A stretch of DNA of 64,000 nt from Neckera pumila (GCA_963969595.1 OZ018409.1:18074975-18138974); one strand, 5' to 3'. Positions 12,866 through 25,082 are shown, counted from the stretch's first letter. Made by a program: numbers and translations. Notes: generated by a model not told the origin, from the letters alone.

Positions 12866-15625
12866 CTAAAGCAGTCATAGTATTTTCAAACATGGAAGGC
12901 CTAAAAAGTCAATTCTTACAATGAATTCTTACTGAAATATTGGAAGTTCCTAAAGAAGTCACTAATCACTCCATTATTGTCATGTAAAACATACATTGAA
13001 GCCAAACTCTCACAAACTAAAAAACCCATGATGGGGTCATTCCCTAGGTGACCACTATAGGTCATCTGACCACAATGGGTTGTTTTATCTTATTTTACTT
13101 GTGATATTTAATGCATTGGCCACCGTCTCTTTGAAAAAAGAAAAAAGAAAAGTTACATTGACAGGACTCCTTCTCATTTAGCATCCTAGTTATAATTTGT
13201 CAACATACTCGTCTTACATGGTTGCCATTCATTGATACGTGAGGTCGACTCTTTTGTGACATGTTTGTGATTCATATGCAACTCCACAAAGCCGGTACAA
13301 ATAACATGGTGTGCAATCATCGAAAATGTTTTCTTACAAAAAGAAACAAAAAAGCTATTAAATCATTACAAAACATGTTTAGGGCTCCCGTGCCTCATAT
13401 ACTGCTACTTTAGACGATACTGACTATCTATACAAATCCTACACATAAACAATCATTGTCTTTATAGTACTTCGTAGATCACAATTGTTCACAATAGCAT
13501 TCTTGATTATTGAATAGTTAACCACCACCACGCATAAGATCCAATTTCCAGCAAATCAACATGCCAACCACAATACGGTGGCACAACAAAAATGTCCCCC
13601 TCATTAAACCAATCTTTTCTCCCTTTTCTTCTAGTCTTTGTGCCGTCAATTTAGAACTTGCAAACAAAACAAATTCCCTCTTTTCTATTGACAACACAAC
13701 CAAAGAACTTACTTACAACCTCAAATATCAACGAGAATCCACCCAAAAGTTCTAAAGCTCCACCACATTTGCAAATTCCATGCTTAATACCATAAAAACC
13801 CCGACATCACCTCCCAACGCCTTTCCGCCTGAAGTGACACTACAAATTCCTACTTTTAGGGCATGGCAATGCCTCTTGATGTTTGTCCAGTGGCCTAGCG
13901 AGGCTAGATGTAGACTCAAAATGAGACTCAATGATACTTGACAATTTGTGGCTACTATAGATTGTGGCTTCAAGTAGCTAATGTGGAAACTTTTAAAAAT
14001 GATATCGTAGGGTTGATGAACAAGAGACAATACTTCCACAATATTTTTACTAGAAAATAAAAATCATTTTACAATTGCATTTTATAATCATTTCCTAGTT
14101 GAATTCAGCTTTTGTGCAATTGTAGTTGCAGGCGTTTTCTAATAGAATTTTGTTTCTTTTGCAACTACAAATCGACACGGTGGATTCCATAGAGCGTAGA
14201 TTTGTCTACATTGACAACTGTGACATTAGAAGAAAGTTGAGGCTTACAAAAGCCTGCACGTTATCTTGAGTTCTCGGACTGTGGGAACGTACCACATCAG
14301 TAATCTGATGTGGTCAAGACAATACTACGTTAGATTTAAAATAATAATAATAAAATTAATTTTAATTTTTTTTCACTTTTTAAGATTTTTTTGACAACAT
14401 TATTGCTGATTCTAAATAGGAGAACATGCCTCAAACAGCCCTCTCTTTGCCTTCAAATTTCCTCTAATGTGAATATTAGATGGTGAACAGTTTACATTAA
14501 TTTTGAATTTGAATTGTGTTTAACTCTTAGAATCCTATACTTCATTGTATGATAATTTTGCAACTAAAACTATGTATAGGTAAAATTTGGCACTATTAAC
14601 AATGGTTGTTTGTCGCAAGATAGCTTGTTAGTTGTTGTTTAACCAATTATCATGGACAAGACTTTTCATCTAGTAGACAAAACAAGTGATTTGAGCTCAA
14701 CTAGAGTTTTTTGGCAAGTCTAATTTAGAGAGTGAGGGTGGTGATGCTCTCAAAGTTTAGGCTTTTCAGTACTTTGACAATTTCTAATTCTTTGTGCTTG
14801 ATTATTCATTTCAAAGATAAAATGATCTCTTTGAAATTGAACTTAACTCTTTGAAATGTATTTTATCAAGTCTCGTTTCTATTCTAATGTGAACTTTTAG
14901 AAAGTTGAAAAAATTGAATTTTCGTTTGCAATAATTATTTTTTCCTAGGAATATTTATAAATTATGTTTGTGGATTGGATGAGAGATTTTTTTTAAATAA
15001 GCAAAAACTACACACAACTTCTTTTGCCTCTAGTTTATAAAATTACTTGCTTACAACTTCAATTTTTGCTAGTCTAGTTTGCTTGCTCCTGGAGGACTAT
15101 TCTCTTATGCAAGTGTATTTTGTATAGATGCACACAAGTATGCACTTGAGTGTGCAAGAGTTTTCACTAACTGTAGAATTTTCAAGGCCTACACAATCCA
15201 ATATCGAGGCGTCTTTTTGTCCAAAGTCAAAGATATTTTCAAATAGTATTCAAAGTCAAAGATGTTTACAAATAGTGTCTAAGATCAAAGATGCTTACAA
15301 ATAGTGTCACACATTTGTAAAGTTCTCTACATGAAACTACATACTATATGACACTAAATCCATTTTTCACTCCACCTCATTTACAAAATTTTCAATCAGA
15401 TTTTGTTACAGAGTTCAGCAACTTCAAGAAGCTTTAGCATGTTTGCAAACAAACCAATTTTGCAACCGCAAATTGTGTCGGAATCTCAATGAAGTGCACT
15501 TTGACCTCATAACAAGTGAAAAATGTGAAATCCAAAACCATACAACAATTTGGATTTCTTTTATACACTATCTACCATCCTTTGAAAGATAGTCAAAGAA
15601 TTTTTGGAATTGGGTGAAGAATAAA

Positions 15626-15800
15626 TGGGCAATTTCCCTAAAATGGCGGTATTCTAAGTGCCACTTTGACAGTGTGCCATTTTCACCATTTCAGAACGGC
15701 CATTCTAAACCATCTAGGACAGGTATAGATTTAGAATGGCTGTTCTGAACCGTTTTCACGCCATTTGAAAAAAATATTTCCATTTTAAGGAAATTGCCCA
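15626..15800. mobile_element. Foldback MITE (175 bp)
   Basis: The outer arms TGGGCAATTTCCCTAAAATGG and CCATTTTAAGGAAATTGCCCA are inverted, and a second inner stem (TTCAGAACGGCCATTCTAAA with its complement) fills most of the middle, so the whole unit can fold. A short tandem run of a 13-15-base unit (AGTCATACAAGCA) follows at about 15810-15855. Confidence 0.6.
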
Positions 15801-17061
15801 TATAAGCAAGAAGTCATACAAGCAAGTCATACAAGCAAGAAGTCATACAAGCAATTCAAGGGGTATGGAATGAAGTGTCTCTACAACAACTACAAACAAT
15901 CATTTCGAACATGCCCAATCAAATGCAAGCATAAATTTTGGCAAAGGGTGATACTACTAGATGATAAATAGTGTACGAAAAACATCCAAAATGTCGTATG
16001 CTTTTGAATTTCACATGTACAGATTTGTTATAATGATAACTTAGTACTCTTCTCTATAATTCCAGCGCAACTAGCTTGCGGTTTGGAAATTGATTCATTT
16101 TTGAGCATGATATGGCTTCCTGAAGTTTAGGAACTTGCCAGTGAAAACTGCCAGGGAGTGAAAATTTGTAAATGAACTGTATCCCACTGTTAGTACTATC
16201 AAATCAGTGGATGAAAACTCACGAGTGCTACTTTGGAAAGAGCTCCTAAGTGGCTCAGCCCAAATGAAGTCAGATGCAGGCAACTTACACAAAAAGACTG
16301 CAGCACACAGTCTAGATAGGTTTTTGAGTCTTCCCCAAATTCAGTGTACTTCCCAACTCCCAAGTAACTGACCTTCATCTCTTGCTCTACTATTCCTGAT
16401 TTGTATCTAGTGCAACAGTCTGACATGGTCTCAACGTCCTCAACTTGACGTGAATCGGGAACTTGCTGTACGTAGTACTGTACCCAAAATATCGAAATTA
16501 GTGCACGAAGTTAGTTCAAGGCCCAGTTCAGAGAGTTGCATGTGCCTCCATGTGGACATGCATTGAGTTCGTGAGGTAATTTATCTGAGATGAGGCAACC
16601 TAATTTCACTATTTTGTTTGTGTACTGACTGTCGGTCCAAGTTAAGGGTCAGTGCTCCTGGTTATTGCATGGGACTGGAAGTTGGAAACATCTTACACAC
16701 CAAATCTGTACAGATTCAAACATTAGATTTTGTGGATAGCAATATAACCACTTTGATGCCTCCCGTATACAAGAAAACAAAAAACTGGTTATAACAGTCT
16801 CTTCTACCAATGCGAGCTAGATGTACAGTACATTTCGAGATCGACCTCAAGAACAACAATTGAAGACTACCGGCACTGCCTACTGTAGATTGGTTCCAAA
16901 GTCCAAAGTATATGCTGTGAGAATATCCAAGTTCAGTTGGTGATAACGTTCTGTAGAATTCTATGTTGCCAATCGAATTGGTGGATTCCCATTATGTTTG
17001 ACCCTTAAAAACGAAATTCACTTGTCTACAGGGCAGCTCAAACGGGAATCGAAAATATCTT

Positions 17062-17262
17062 TGAAGCAGGGTACGTGTCTGATTGCTTGCCCGAAGTAGA
17101 AATGAGATAAGTTAAACTATGATCAAAGCAGGGTACGGGTCTTGTACTCTTGTTGCTTGCCCAAAGTAAGCTTAAAAATGAGGGGAACTGTGATTAAAGC
17201 AGAGTACGGGTCTTGTTGCTTGCCCAAAGTAGAAATGAGGTGAGGTGAGGTGAACTGTGCAA
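17062..17262. repeat. Imperfect tandem repeat, about 3 units of 65-80 bases
   Basis: Each unit carries AAGCAGGGTACGGGTCTTG, then TTGCTTGCCCAAAGTA, then AAATGAG and AACTGTGATCAAAG-like spacers. The third unit ends in a run of GGTGA repeats. No gene is seen in the surrounding stretch. Confidence 0.65.
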
Positions 17263-18491
17263 GATCAGCCGGACTATTATGTACCTTTCTTTCCCCTCTG
17301 GATTTTTTGTAATGGACACCATTCCTTTTATTAAAAACAAAACTGTGCAAGATCATGGCCGGCACACTTCCCAATGCAATTATTACCGTATGAGCCTCAC
17401 AAAATCAAACATATCAAACATGACAACTTTTTACGAACTGAAAACCTTCGTACTTAGCCTCAAACCTTCAAAGTTCGAAGGTTTTGGAGTCATTTCAGCC
17501 CGCAGTATAATTAGATACCACTAAAACCTTCCAGATGCCACTAAATCTTCCCCCCACAGATCGAAAAGAAGCGGCACAAACCTCCTATTGAACAAGTTGT
17601 TGAAATTTCAGCATTAAAAGGAACGACATTGGGATCCCAATACTAAGAAATTAAAGCACCATTGCCAAGTGGGATTCCAATGTTGTATCGTTCAAACAAC
17701 ATGTTTGCAGCTTCCACATACTGTGGGTCCGACCGAACAAAAGGTCAGTTCCATTGAAATTCAGTAGTATTCCGTCACAATCAGAATTCGCAAATGAAGC
17801 TAATCAGAACAATACTTCTGCCTTTTTTTTTCTAATAGCTGCATAACCACAATGTTTATTAATTCGAGTGTTCAGCACACAGCGTGTTTTTTTAAGCTTT
17901 TAAGCTTTAAAGATGATGAAGATTATCACGCCTAACTTACAATTGGGCCCTGGTGACGACGGCGCCTGACTCCGATCCTGTAGTCTATCCAGGTACAGAC
18001 GTACGTCAGGAGTGAGATCCAGGGGCGTCAGTTGCGGTCTTGCGGAACAATAATATATAGAATAAGGCGGGCATTACTACACTATAGTAGTAGTAATTAG
18101 TAATGAGTAGGGGTGTACGGCGCGTAATGTACTACAGTACTATAAAACAGCAACTGTACAACAACGATTTCGCACTGACGAACAGGAGATGCCCATTTCC
18201 CACTGACAGCTCGTGAACGTTTCTATAAGTAGCTTCTGAACCTGCCTCCGCCGTTGCTTGCCTGCTTCCAGTTTAACACTGATCCTTTTGTAGCAGGTAG
18301 CTTGTTGCGACAAGTCTTCATACACTATGTTATGTCGATCGCAGTAGCCCCAGCGTTTGCAGCTCCGCTTCACTACACCTAGCTCCAGAGCTCCGAGTTT
18401 CATATTAACGTCCACAGTTCCCTCTCTCGAGGTCGCTGATCAAAGATATCATTCTCTTACTGATCAGTTTTCTACTCTGGAATCGGCTTGG

Positions 18492-18501
18492 TATATATAA
18501 G
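18492..18501 (+). promoter_or_regulatory. TATA box of the B3 gene
   Basis: TATATATAAG lies about 300 bases upstream of the B3 gene start codon, in a locally GC-richer stretch. It implies a transcript start near 18525-18535 and a 5' leader of roughly 270 bases. This is inferred from sequence and distance only. Confidence 0.5.
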
Positions 18502-18514
18502 TACAGTAGCCCCG

Positions 18515-18520
18515 CACGTG
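18515..18520 (+). promoter_or_regulatory. G-box CACGTG next to the TATA box
   Basis: A palindromic CACGTG core sits just downstream of the TATA box of the B3 gene. G-boxes bind bZIP and bHLH factors, and AFL genes and their targets are often controlled by bZIP factors together with B3 factors. The motif is seen; its function is inferred. Confidence 0.35.
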
Positions 18521-18587
18521 AAGTTGTTCTCACTGCCCGCGTTTCTACAGATTTCTAGTCCAATCCTCCTTGCGAGAATCTGAAATG

Positions 18588-18595
18588 CATGCATG
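18588..18595 (+). promoter_or_regulatory. RY motif (CATGCATG) in the leader of the B3 gene
   Basis: CATGCATG contains the RY core that AFL B3 domains recognise. It lies between the TATA box and the start codon, so the product could bind its own gene. A second copy is in intron 1 at 19373-19380. Confidence 0.4.
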
Positions 18596-18800
18596 TTTTC
18601 CACTTTCGTTTGAATTAAGCGCGCGACGTCGTTGTGTATACAATTAATGACCCGTTCCTTCCTGCTGGAGAACTGATCAGAGGGGTTGGTAATATTTTTA
18701 CCTATTGATCACTAAGCGAGCGAGCAAGCGCTCGATCAGATCTGACTCCTGGGACTCCTGGGTTGCTAAGATTTTTTAATTTATTCGAGTTTTTTTGGAC

Positions 18801-21800
18801 ATGGATGTGGTGAACGGGAAGATCGTGTCGGCGAGAACGGAAAGTTCGAGATCCAACATTTGGAGGGCGCTCAAACCCTCAAACGGGTTTCTGCAAGAAG
18901 CAGGGCCATGTCCGCCAACAGGAAAGCCAGCCGGGAGCTTGCGAGGATGCAGCCTCCGTGTCGTCCCTGGAGCAGTGGCGTTTGATCAGCCGGGGTGGAA
19001 ACGGAGTAGGAGTATCGATCAGAGTCCAAGTTGGGGACGCGATCTTCACTACAAGTGGAGTAGCCCTTCTTCGGAATCTTTTAGTCGTGCGTTTCTGGAC
19101 AAGGAACTCGACATGTGCGAGTCGCTCGTCTCTCGCGCCGTCATAGGCCGGTTCGCCTCGACACAATCTGTCGGTAAGGTCACGTCCATGACATCCGTTA
19201 CGCCCGCCATCACGCCTGACGACGCGCCGTTGCGTCCTGGCGCTGCCGCTGCAAATCCTCTCAAGCGGTCGCATTCTGAAATTGATCAGGTACTTGGGTG
19301 CGGAATTAGACTATGTCTGTTGGTATGGAGCGCTCTTTTCATGCGTTGTAACGTAACAATGTAGCCTAACTGCATGCATGTACAGTACGTGCGCTTACAT
19401 TGGAGGTTCTTCAATAGAGTTTACGATTCAAGGGAAAATTGTTATCTCTGTGACTTTCAGTACTACCACAGCGAGACATCCTACGTTTTGATCAAACTGT
19501 TTTCTCGATCTCCGAATATATTGGGTGCTTTCGTACGTATGCAAGCAGTCGAAGTTCGTAGAGGTTGTAGCTAGCCCGAGTTGTAGTAAGAGCACATTGA
19601 AGGCCGGGCTAGGGACAGAAGCTAGACAGTCTACCCCGTTCCATTCAAGCAGCACAGGGAGATTAATTAATTATCCTTGTTTCTCTTACGAGTATGATAT
19701 CAGAAGTCAAACCAATTGTATTGGAAGCTAGCGAGGTGAGTCTATGTTGGTAACAGGGACCAGAATAGGAAAACATTTGAAGTGGTCCATTTCGATGCAT
19801 TTTGAATGGTTAACATCATTCTAGCTCTCTTCCGAATGTTTGATGATATGAGCTAGGTGCGTAGGAGCCTAAACATTTCACCTGGACATACAGGAATTTA
19901 CAGGACAGCCCGCGTCGTTAGTTTGTGCAGGTGGATGGGCCATGGATAGCGCCATTGCGATACTTGTTCCGCAAGGTGATGAGTGTGTCTGACGTCGGAG
20001 AGCTGGGCAGAATCGTTCTCCCAAAGGCAAGAATTTTGTACTCAACATTTCTACTCTGTCAATATATGTGAGTCAAGGACGTCATGTAATAATATTCTCT
20101 AGTGCCGGTAGTCGTGAGGAGGATATTGGAGAGACACCCAACGCATCATGTTAAGATTCTACGAGAAAATAGGATCCAATTGGAATGGGTCCCAAGATTA
20201 TGGGCAGTCTGTGACTGCTGAGTTTCTAGAAGTTCATCTCTTTTCGCTACTGGAATCTTTGTCGGATAACCTAATTCATTTTTTTCACCGCGATTCCAAA
20301 GTACTAGAGCTAGAGTTTAATGAATGTTATGTTTCAGTTGCACTTGTGGAAGCCTGCATTCTAGACCATTCAATCACAGATCAGAGTACATACGACATCT
20401 ATTCCAGTAGAAATTATTTCATTTTCGTGAACGTCAAGTTCGTACGATTGAGTGAATCCCAAAACTTTGTGGCACTTTTCATGAAGAAACCCAAATCAGT
20501 ACTAGTTTCTCGTTTTTAGAGCTTGGTGTGAATGAATTATCACTGTTTTGGGCACCAGAATTGCGCCAATTTAACAAAATTGGGAATTCTGGTGTTAAAC
20601 TCAGCATCTCCTCCTTCACCGAAGAGGAATTTGCAACATTCCTTGACCTTCATAGGCAAAATGAGATCATAGGAGATTTGTAAGTATTTCTTTGAAATCA
20701 TAAAAGGGATGACATATGCATTCCACCCCACCCCACCCTTTTTTTATTTATGAAAGAGGTGATTTCTATTGATTCTCCTGTCTCACTTTCGCTTGTTACT
20801 TTTATAACTTTGTGCAGAAAGATGCTGAAAGTCAACTTCCTTCAATAGACACCAAGGGCAAGCAGCTGGAAATGAAAGATTATAGCCATTCCAAAAGCTG
20901 GTTCTTCCATTACAAGTACGTTCTCCTCCAATATGCTTAACCTTGTTAATGAGATCAAATACTGACCTAGTGTAGAGTAACAAAACCCTGAAAATCTCAG
21001 TACATTATTTAGCATGCCAAGTTACCAAAGTGACTCATGTGAATGACAAGGCTCCTTGCGGTTGTCAATTTCGTTAAATTGGTGGAAATTCACAAACATT
21101 GACATTTTTGAAGGCCAATGCTTTGAAACATAAATGTTTAATTTGGGTTTAGAGCTTTGAGTAGATGAATGTCATTATTTTGGTGCAATGATTGTCTAGC
21201 GCCTATATAAGAAACTTTGATGTTGAACAAAATCTTGCCAATATAACTAAATTGACGTTTATGAGAGGAAATGAATGGTTCTTCTAGTTTATTCTTTTAC
21301 ATCCTTGTAGGTATGAAGGTAGAGATTCCTTCTTTCCCATCCAAAGGAGGTGTAGAAGGTTCAATAAAAATTGTTATGTTTTGTGCTTTGAACAATACCA
21401 ATACAACAAACAAAAATGACATTTTACAAAATGCCAGCCCAAATTAAGACACTAAGATTGTAGGAATACTATAAATGATGTTGACCCATAAATGGTTTCA
21501 ATGTACATGCTCGTCAATTACGCCTTGAAATGACAAGAGCAAGTACATTGAATTTGTTTATGGCCTGGCACCGTTTATGGTGTTCCTATAGCATGTCATG
21601 TTTCAACCAAAATATTTATTGTAGTTATACTAGAAGTGGATGACATCAATTTCATTAAAGTGGCATAATCCCATGTCACTTTCAATTCAGGGTGCGTGGC
21701 GTGAAACAAAATCTACATTACTCCCTATTTTTTAAGAGCTTTGTGCAGATGAATGACACAATTTTGGAGCCCATGGTTGCGCCTACTTCTAAACGAAATT

Positions 21801-23360
21801 GGCAATGTACTGTTTGTCATAGACGAGATTCTTACAATTGCTTCGGTTGGCATTGAAGTTGGAATGCCCTATTCTGATGAACTTTGGGAGGGGCAGGTGG
21901 TGGGTCAACAATAAGAGTCGGATGTATGTGCTGGAAAACACTGGTGTGTGAATGCTTCCCTGCCTTCTCTCTTTTTCTCACACAAAGAGGATGATCGAGG
22001 TTCACATTGTTGAAGTTGGAATGCATTGAGATCTGAGTATGTCATGTCTGGAGTCAATGAGCCTCATACAACGTCAATTTCGTTAAATTGGCGATAAGAT
22101 TTCACGACTTTGCAAACGTAAAATCTATGCCTGTCCTGGCTAGTGTTTAGATCTTTGTCTACAGCACCAAGGCTTGGAAGACGCTGTCTTATATGTAAAT
22201 TCATAAAAATTACCAGTCGTTGTTGTCTGTGGGCACGCAATTTTGTTAATGAAGTGAGTTCTGTCGATGTAATCCTCTCTATGAGAAAAGATAGTTCTGA
22301 AAGTGTTCACCCGTGAGCTAGTTCCTCAAGTAAAGCATTTAGCCGGTTCGCATGAAGCCGGTTATTTCACTTCAACCCCTGTGTATTGTCCTTGGCATTC
22401 GCCCTTTGATCTCACAGGGAGTTTGCAACAGCTCCTTGAATCTCGTGGGGGAAATTAAAGCGAGACCGTAGGAGATCATTGTTTGTATTTCCCTACAATC
22501 ACACCAGAGATTTTCCTATTAATATCTCTCCAGGGATTTGTATGAATTCCTTTGTCTCCCATTTCCTCTGTGTACGCGATATTCCTATAGTTGGAATAGA
22601 AACGAGGGTTGCAAACCACAGTGTATAAGACCCTAAACCCTAAAACCCTAAAACCCTAAACAAACAAACGAGGTCTTGTCTGATTAGGTGGACTAACACG
22701 TGTTAAGCCTTAAGTGTTAGCTTGAAAGTCTAATCAGGAAAAGCGAACGATTTAACCAGGAAAACTTAAGGCATTATTCATCGCAGAGAAGAAAATTTAA
22801 CGTATATTTTCAGTAACTGTTGACACACTGTTGCATGTTGCAGGAGGCTTTATCAAGTACCATGGGTTGCAGGCCAATGACAGCTTCATTGTGTGTGAGG
22901 ATGGCTGCGGAAACTTAGTAAGTTCCTAAGTAGCCAATGAAATCTTGTGGGCACTAATTTTATATTTCTGGCTGGTACAGAAAACGGATATTGATCAATG
23001 AATCTCAAATATTTCATTGCTGGCGAAGGTGTGTATAATCTCTGCATCTCCTGTGTACTGCAATTTGAAGTATGACGAAACGAATATTGAGCAATTGCTC
23101 ATTCTAGTGCTTCAGTTACGTCTTTATGCTGTCAAGCCTAGAGGCCCTTCTTAATTGATTTCTGTTTGGCTTGAGTTCAGGTGGCTCGTGGTCAAAAGAA
23201 ATTAACGTGGAATCCACAATTGGGTACCCCAGTTACTAATTCAGAACCTGGATCCAGTGATGTCAAAAATTCCAAGTCAGAAAAACGATCTACCTCCACT
23301 GAAGATGAGAGTTGTTGCATCAACTCCACCACCCCACTTGTTGCTTCTGCCCTTGACTAA
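18801..23360 (+). CDS. B3-domain transcription factor, ABI3/FUS3/LEC2 (AFL) class, 327 aa, six exons
   Basis: Exons: 18801-19289, 19931-20026, 20818-20915, 21897-21943, 22844-22917, 23181-23360; all phases join and total 984 nt. The B3 domain spans about residues 172-275. It reads DVGELGRIVLPK, then KDAESQLP, then NNKSRMYVLENTG, then GLQANDSFIVCED, which follows the ABI3/FUS3/LEC2 pattern much more closely than ARF or RAV B3 domains. AFL proteins bind RY motifs (CATGCA) in the nucleus and control maturation and reserve genes. Residues 1-163 are Ser/Pro/Arg-rich and show no B1 or B2 motif, so the protein is FUS3/LEC2-sized rather than ABI3-sized. Exon 4 is a 47-nt microexon. Intron 2 starts with GC (AAG|GCAAGA); the other introns start with GT. 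The start is the first ATG of the frame, about 300 bases downstream of a TATA box. I am sure of the B3 class, less sure that exon 1 joins exon 2 directly. Confidence 0.88.
19373..19380 (+). promoter_or_regulatory. RY motif (CATGCATG) in intron 1 of the B3 gene
   Basis: This is a second CATGCATG, 84 bases after the exon 1 donor site. Together with the leader copy it brackets exon 1. An octamer like this can occur by chance, so the pair is suggestive only. Confidence 0.3.
22631..22661 (+). repeat. Interstitial telomere-like repeat (CCCTAAA)n in an intron of the B3 gene
   Basis: Four units of CCCTAAA or CCCTAAAA lie in the intron before exon 5. A second degenerate block is in an intron of the LRR kinase gene near 50246-50283. 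Confidence 0.7.
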
Positions 23361-24747
23361 GGAATTCGGGTATGCATTCCTTGCTCTAAATCGCACTATT
23401 GTGTCTTTCTGTAACCCGTAAAGTCGTCCAGAGGTCATTTTTTCATAAAAAAACACACTCAAAACTTTCATTTTTATTGCAAAGAGTAAAACAAGTTTTG
23501 AATTGTTTTTTTTCAAATATCTAAGTGTAGGATTTTGCACTAGACTAGTATAAGAATGTATGGAAGAGACTTCAGAAACTTCAATTCTGTAGATTGCAAG
23601 ATATTTGCAGTTTAAAGTGTGAAGAAAACATGTTATTGCCCATGTTATGGCACCACCACCTTCTTTTTCTTTTAATTTGATCTCTTTTATCTCATTATCC
23701 ATCTGCTGAGATTTTGGCTGATTCCACACCAGTGACCAGATCCAGCTAAAACATAGAAATGTCTCTGTCATGAACATCTGTATTACAGTAGCTACTTTTA
23801 TGTGTGAATTTTGTGTAATATAAGCAAATTTTGTGTACCAGGAATAGATGTATTCGCATTCTGCCGCTGCTTTGGAGTCGAAATTTAAATAAATTCATTA
23901 TAAAATAGCGGAATGCAAAAGACATCTATTCCTCACTCTTGGTCAATTAAAGTATTGCCTTGTCATTGTGTTTCAAAATGATTTCTGATGGCGCTATCCC
24001 AGTCTTTAAGATTGTCCATCTTTCTTAAAAATTAGTGCTCCACTATCTGCAAGGAAACATTGAGTGGGATAAGTTGAATGACTTTTTTGTGCAATTCTCC
24101 AATTTTCCAGCAGAGCTGACAGCAATTGGATCAGCTAAGTTATGCAAGTTTGGTGTTCACAACATCGGAGTCATGACTGTGCATTTGAACAGGTGCCTAA
24201 ACATCGGTAGTGGCAGCAGCATTGAAACCTTCGGCGTGTCATTGTTTGGACATTCAAGTTATGTGCATCATGGGTGATGGAGAAAATCTTGGAAATGGAT
24301 TTCCAGCTTTCTCAGCTTGGATGGCTCAAGAATGTCAATATGGATTTTACCCAATCCCACATTTGGAGCCTAAGTATGTGAATCTCAACTGAGGTCATGC
24401 ATCCCCAAGTGTGTGCATTACAAAATATCGTTTGCTCAAGTGTTCATAAATTTTTGGTGAACGGACAAGTGAAATCTAGGATTCGGACTTGGTAAGAGTT
24501 TGCAAATGGTTTTTGCAAACCCCCTTGGCTGTGAGCTAGCAGCATTTTTAAAACACCTCCTGTGCCTTACAACCTGACACTGATTCTTGACACAGGTAGG
24601 AAATGAAGAATTTTAGACTGCAATACCGGGAGGTATGAATTCTATGTGAGGAATGCAGGAAAAAACAATTTGCACTCAAAACTGCTCAAAACACTTTATA
24701 CATGGCTCTGTTCTCTTTATACAAAAATTTAAAAGCGTTGTAGAGGG
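23361..24747. other. 3' flank of the B3 gene
   Basis: It begins with the B3 gene 3' UTR of unknown length. A CGG|GTATGC site just after the stop could be a 3' UTR donor. A frame at about 24260-24392 ends in a peptide with FYPIPHLEPKYVNLN and TGA. It looks slightly protein-like, but has no identified partner exon. Confidence 0.4.
23841..23932. repeat. 92-bp hairpin in the B3 gene 3' flank
   Basis: GGAATAGATGT...CGCATTC and its reverse complement (GAATGC...ACATCTATTCC) can form a stem with a short AT-rich loop. It may be a small MITE or lie in the 3' end of the transcript. Confidence 0.4.
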
Positions 24748-24750
24748 TAA

Positions 24751-25082
24751 GAGCATCTCTTGCAGCCCTCCAAACTATTTGAGGAGTCAATCGAGATATG
24801 TCTAATTTAAAGGGGACGGCCACTTGAATCCCCAATAGTACAACTCACTAAATATATTTCCAACCAATCACAAGTCACAAATCTTGCAAAAGCAATAAGT
24901 AAGCTATGACAATTGCTAATCTCAAGAGAAAATATAGCATGTAGCGATCGTAAAGGTCTGCAGCAAATATGAATTATTTGGAGTGTCTTAGTAAAGGTGG
25001 AGCCTGACAAACACTACAATTGATTGCTTATCATCCAAAAATTAGAGGAGAGGGGTTCTTTGCAGGGGTGCAGGAGTTGCTC
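24751..25082. mobile_element. Harbinger-like MITE with GAGCATCTC ends, copy 1 (332 bp)
   Basis: GAGCATCTCTTGCAGCCC on the left and, inward from the right, GAGCAACTCCTGCACCCC. TAA flanks both sides (24748-24750, 25083-25085). A relative in opposite orientation is at 27606-27942. Confidence 0.7.

Larger units (their letters stand above)
11419..13092. mobile_element. Repeat with TAAGGTAAAACAACC inverted ends, containing a nested TTAA element
   Basis: The left end TAAGGTAAAACAACC...ATTGTGGTCA and the right end, read inward, TAAGATAAAACAACCC...ATTGTGGTCA form a terminal inverted repeat of about 26 bases. A homologous stretch lies in reverse orientation near 42282-42650. Internal motifs (CTAAAAAGTCAATT, AATCACTCCAT) occur twice, at about 11740-11815 and 12890-12975. 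Copy B of the CCCCTAAA family (12113-12747) interrupts it. No coding frame is seen. The superfamily is not certain. Confidence 0.55.
13110..18480. other. Intergenic stretch upstream of the B3 gene
   Basis: No supported gene. It contains the foldback MITE at 15626-15800 and the tandem repeats at 17062-17262. Base composition becomes more GC-rich from about 17900 on, as expected near a promoter. Confidence 0.5.

Noticed and set aside
20148..20519. 123-aa open frame in intron 2 of the B3 gene
   Set aside because: No recognisable motif; it lies between two clear B3 exons and its end overlaps a local repeat copy.
23277..23777. 166-aa minus-strand frame
   Set aside because: It is antisense to the last B3 exon and its 3' UTR; no recognisable domain.
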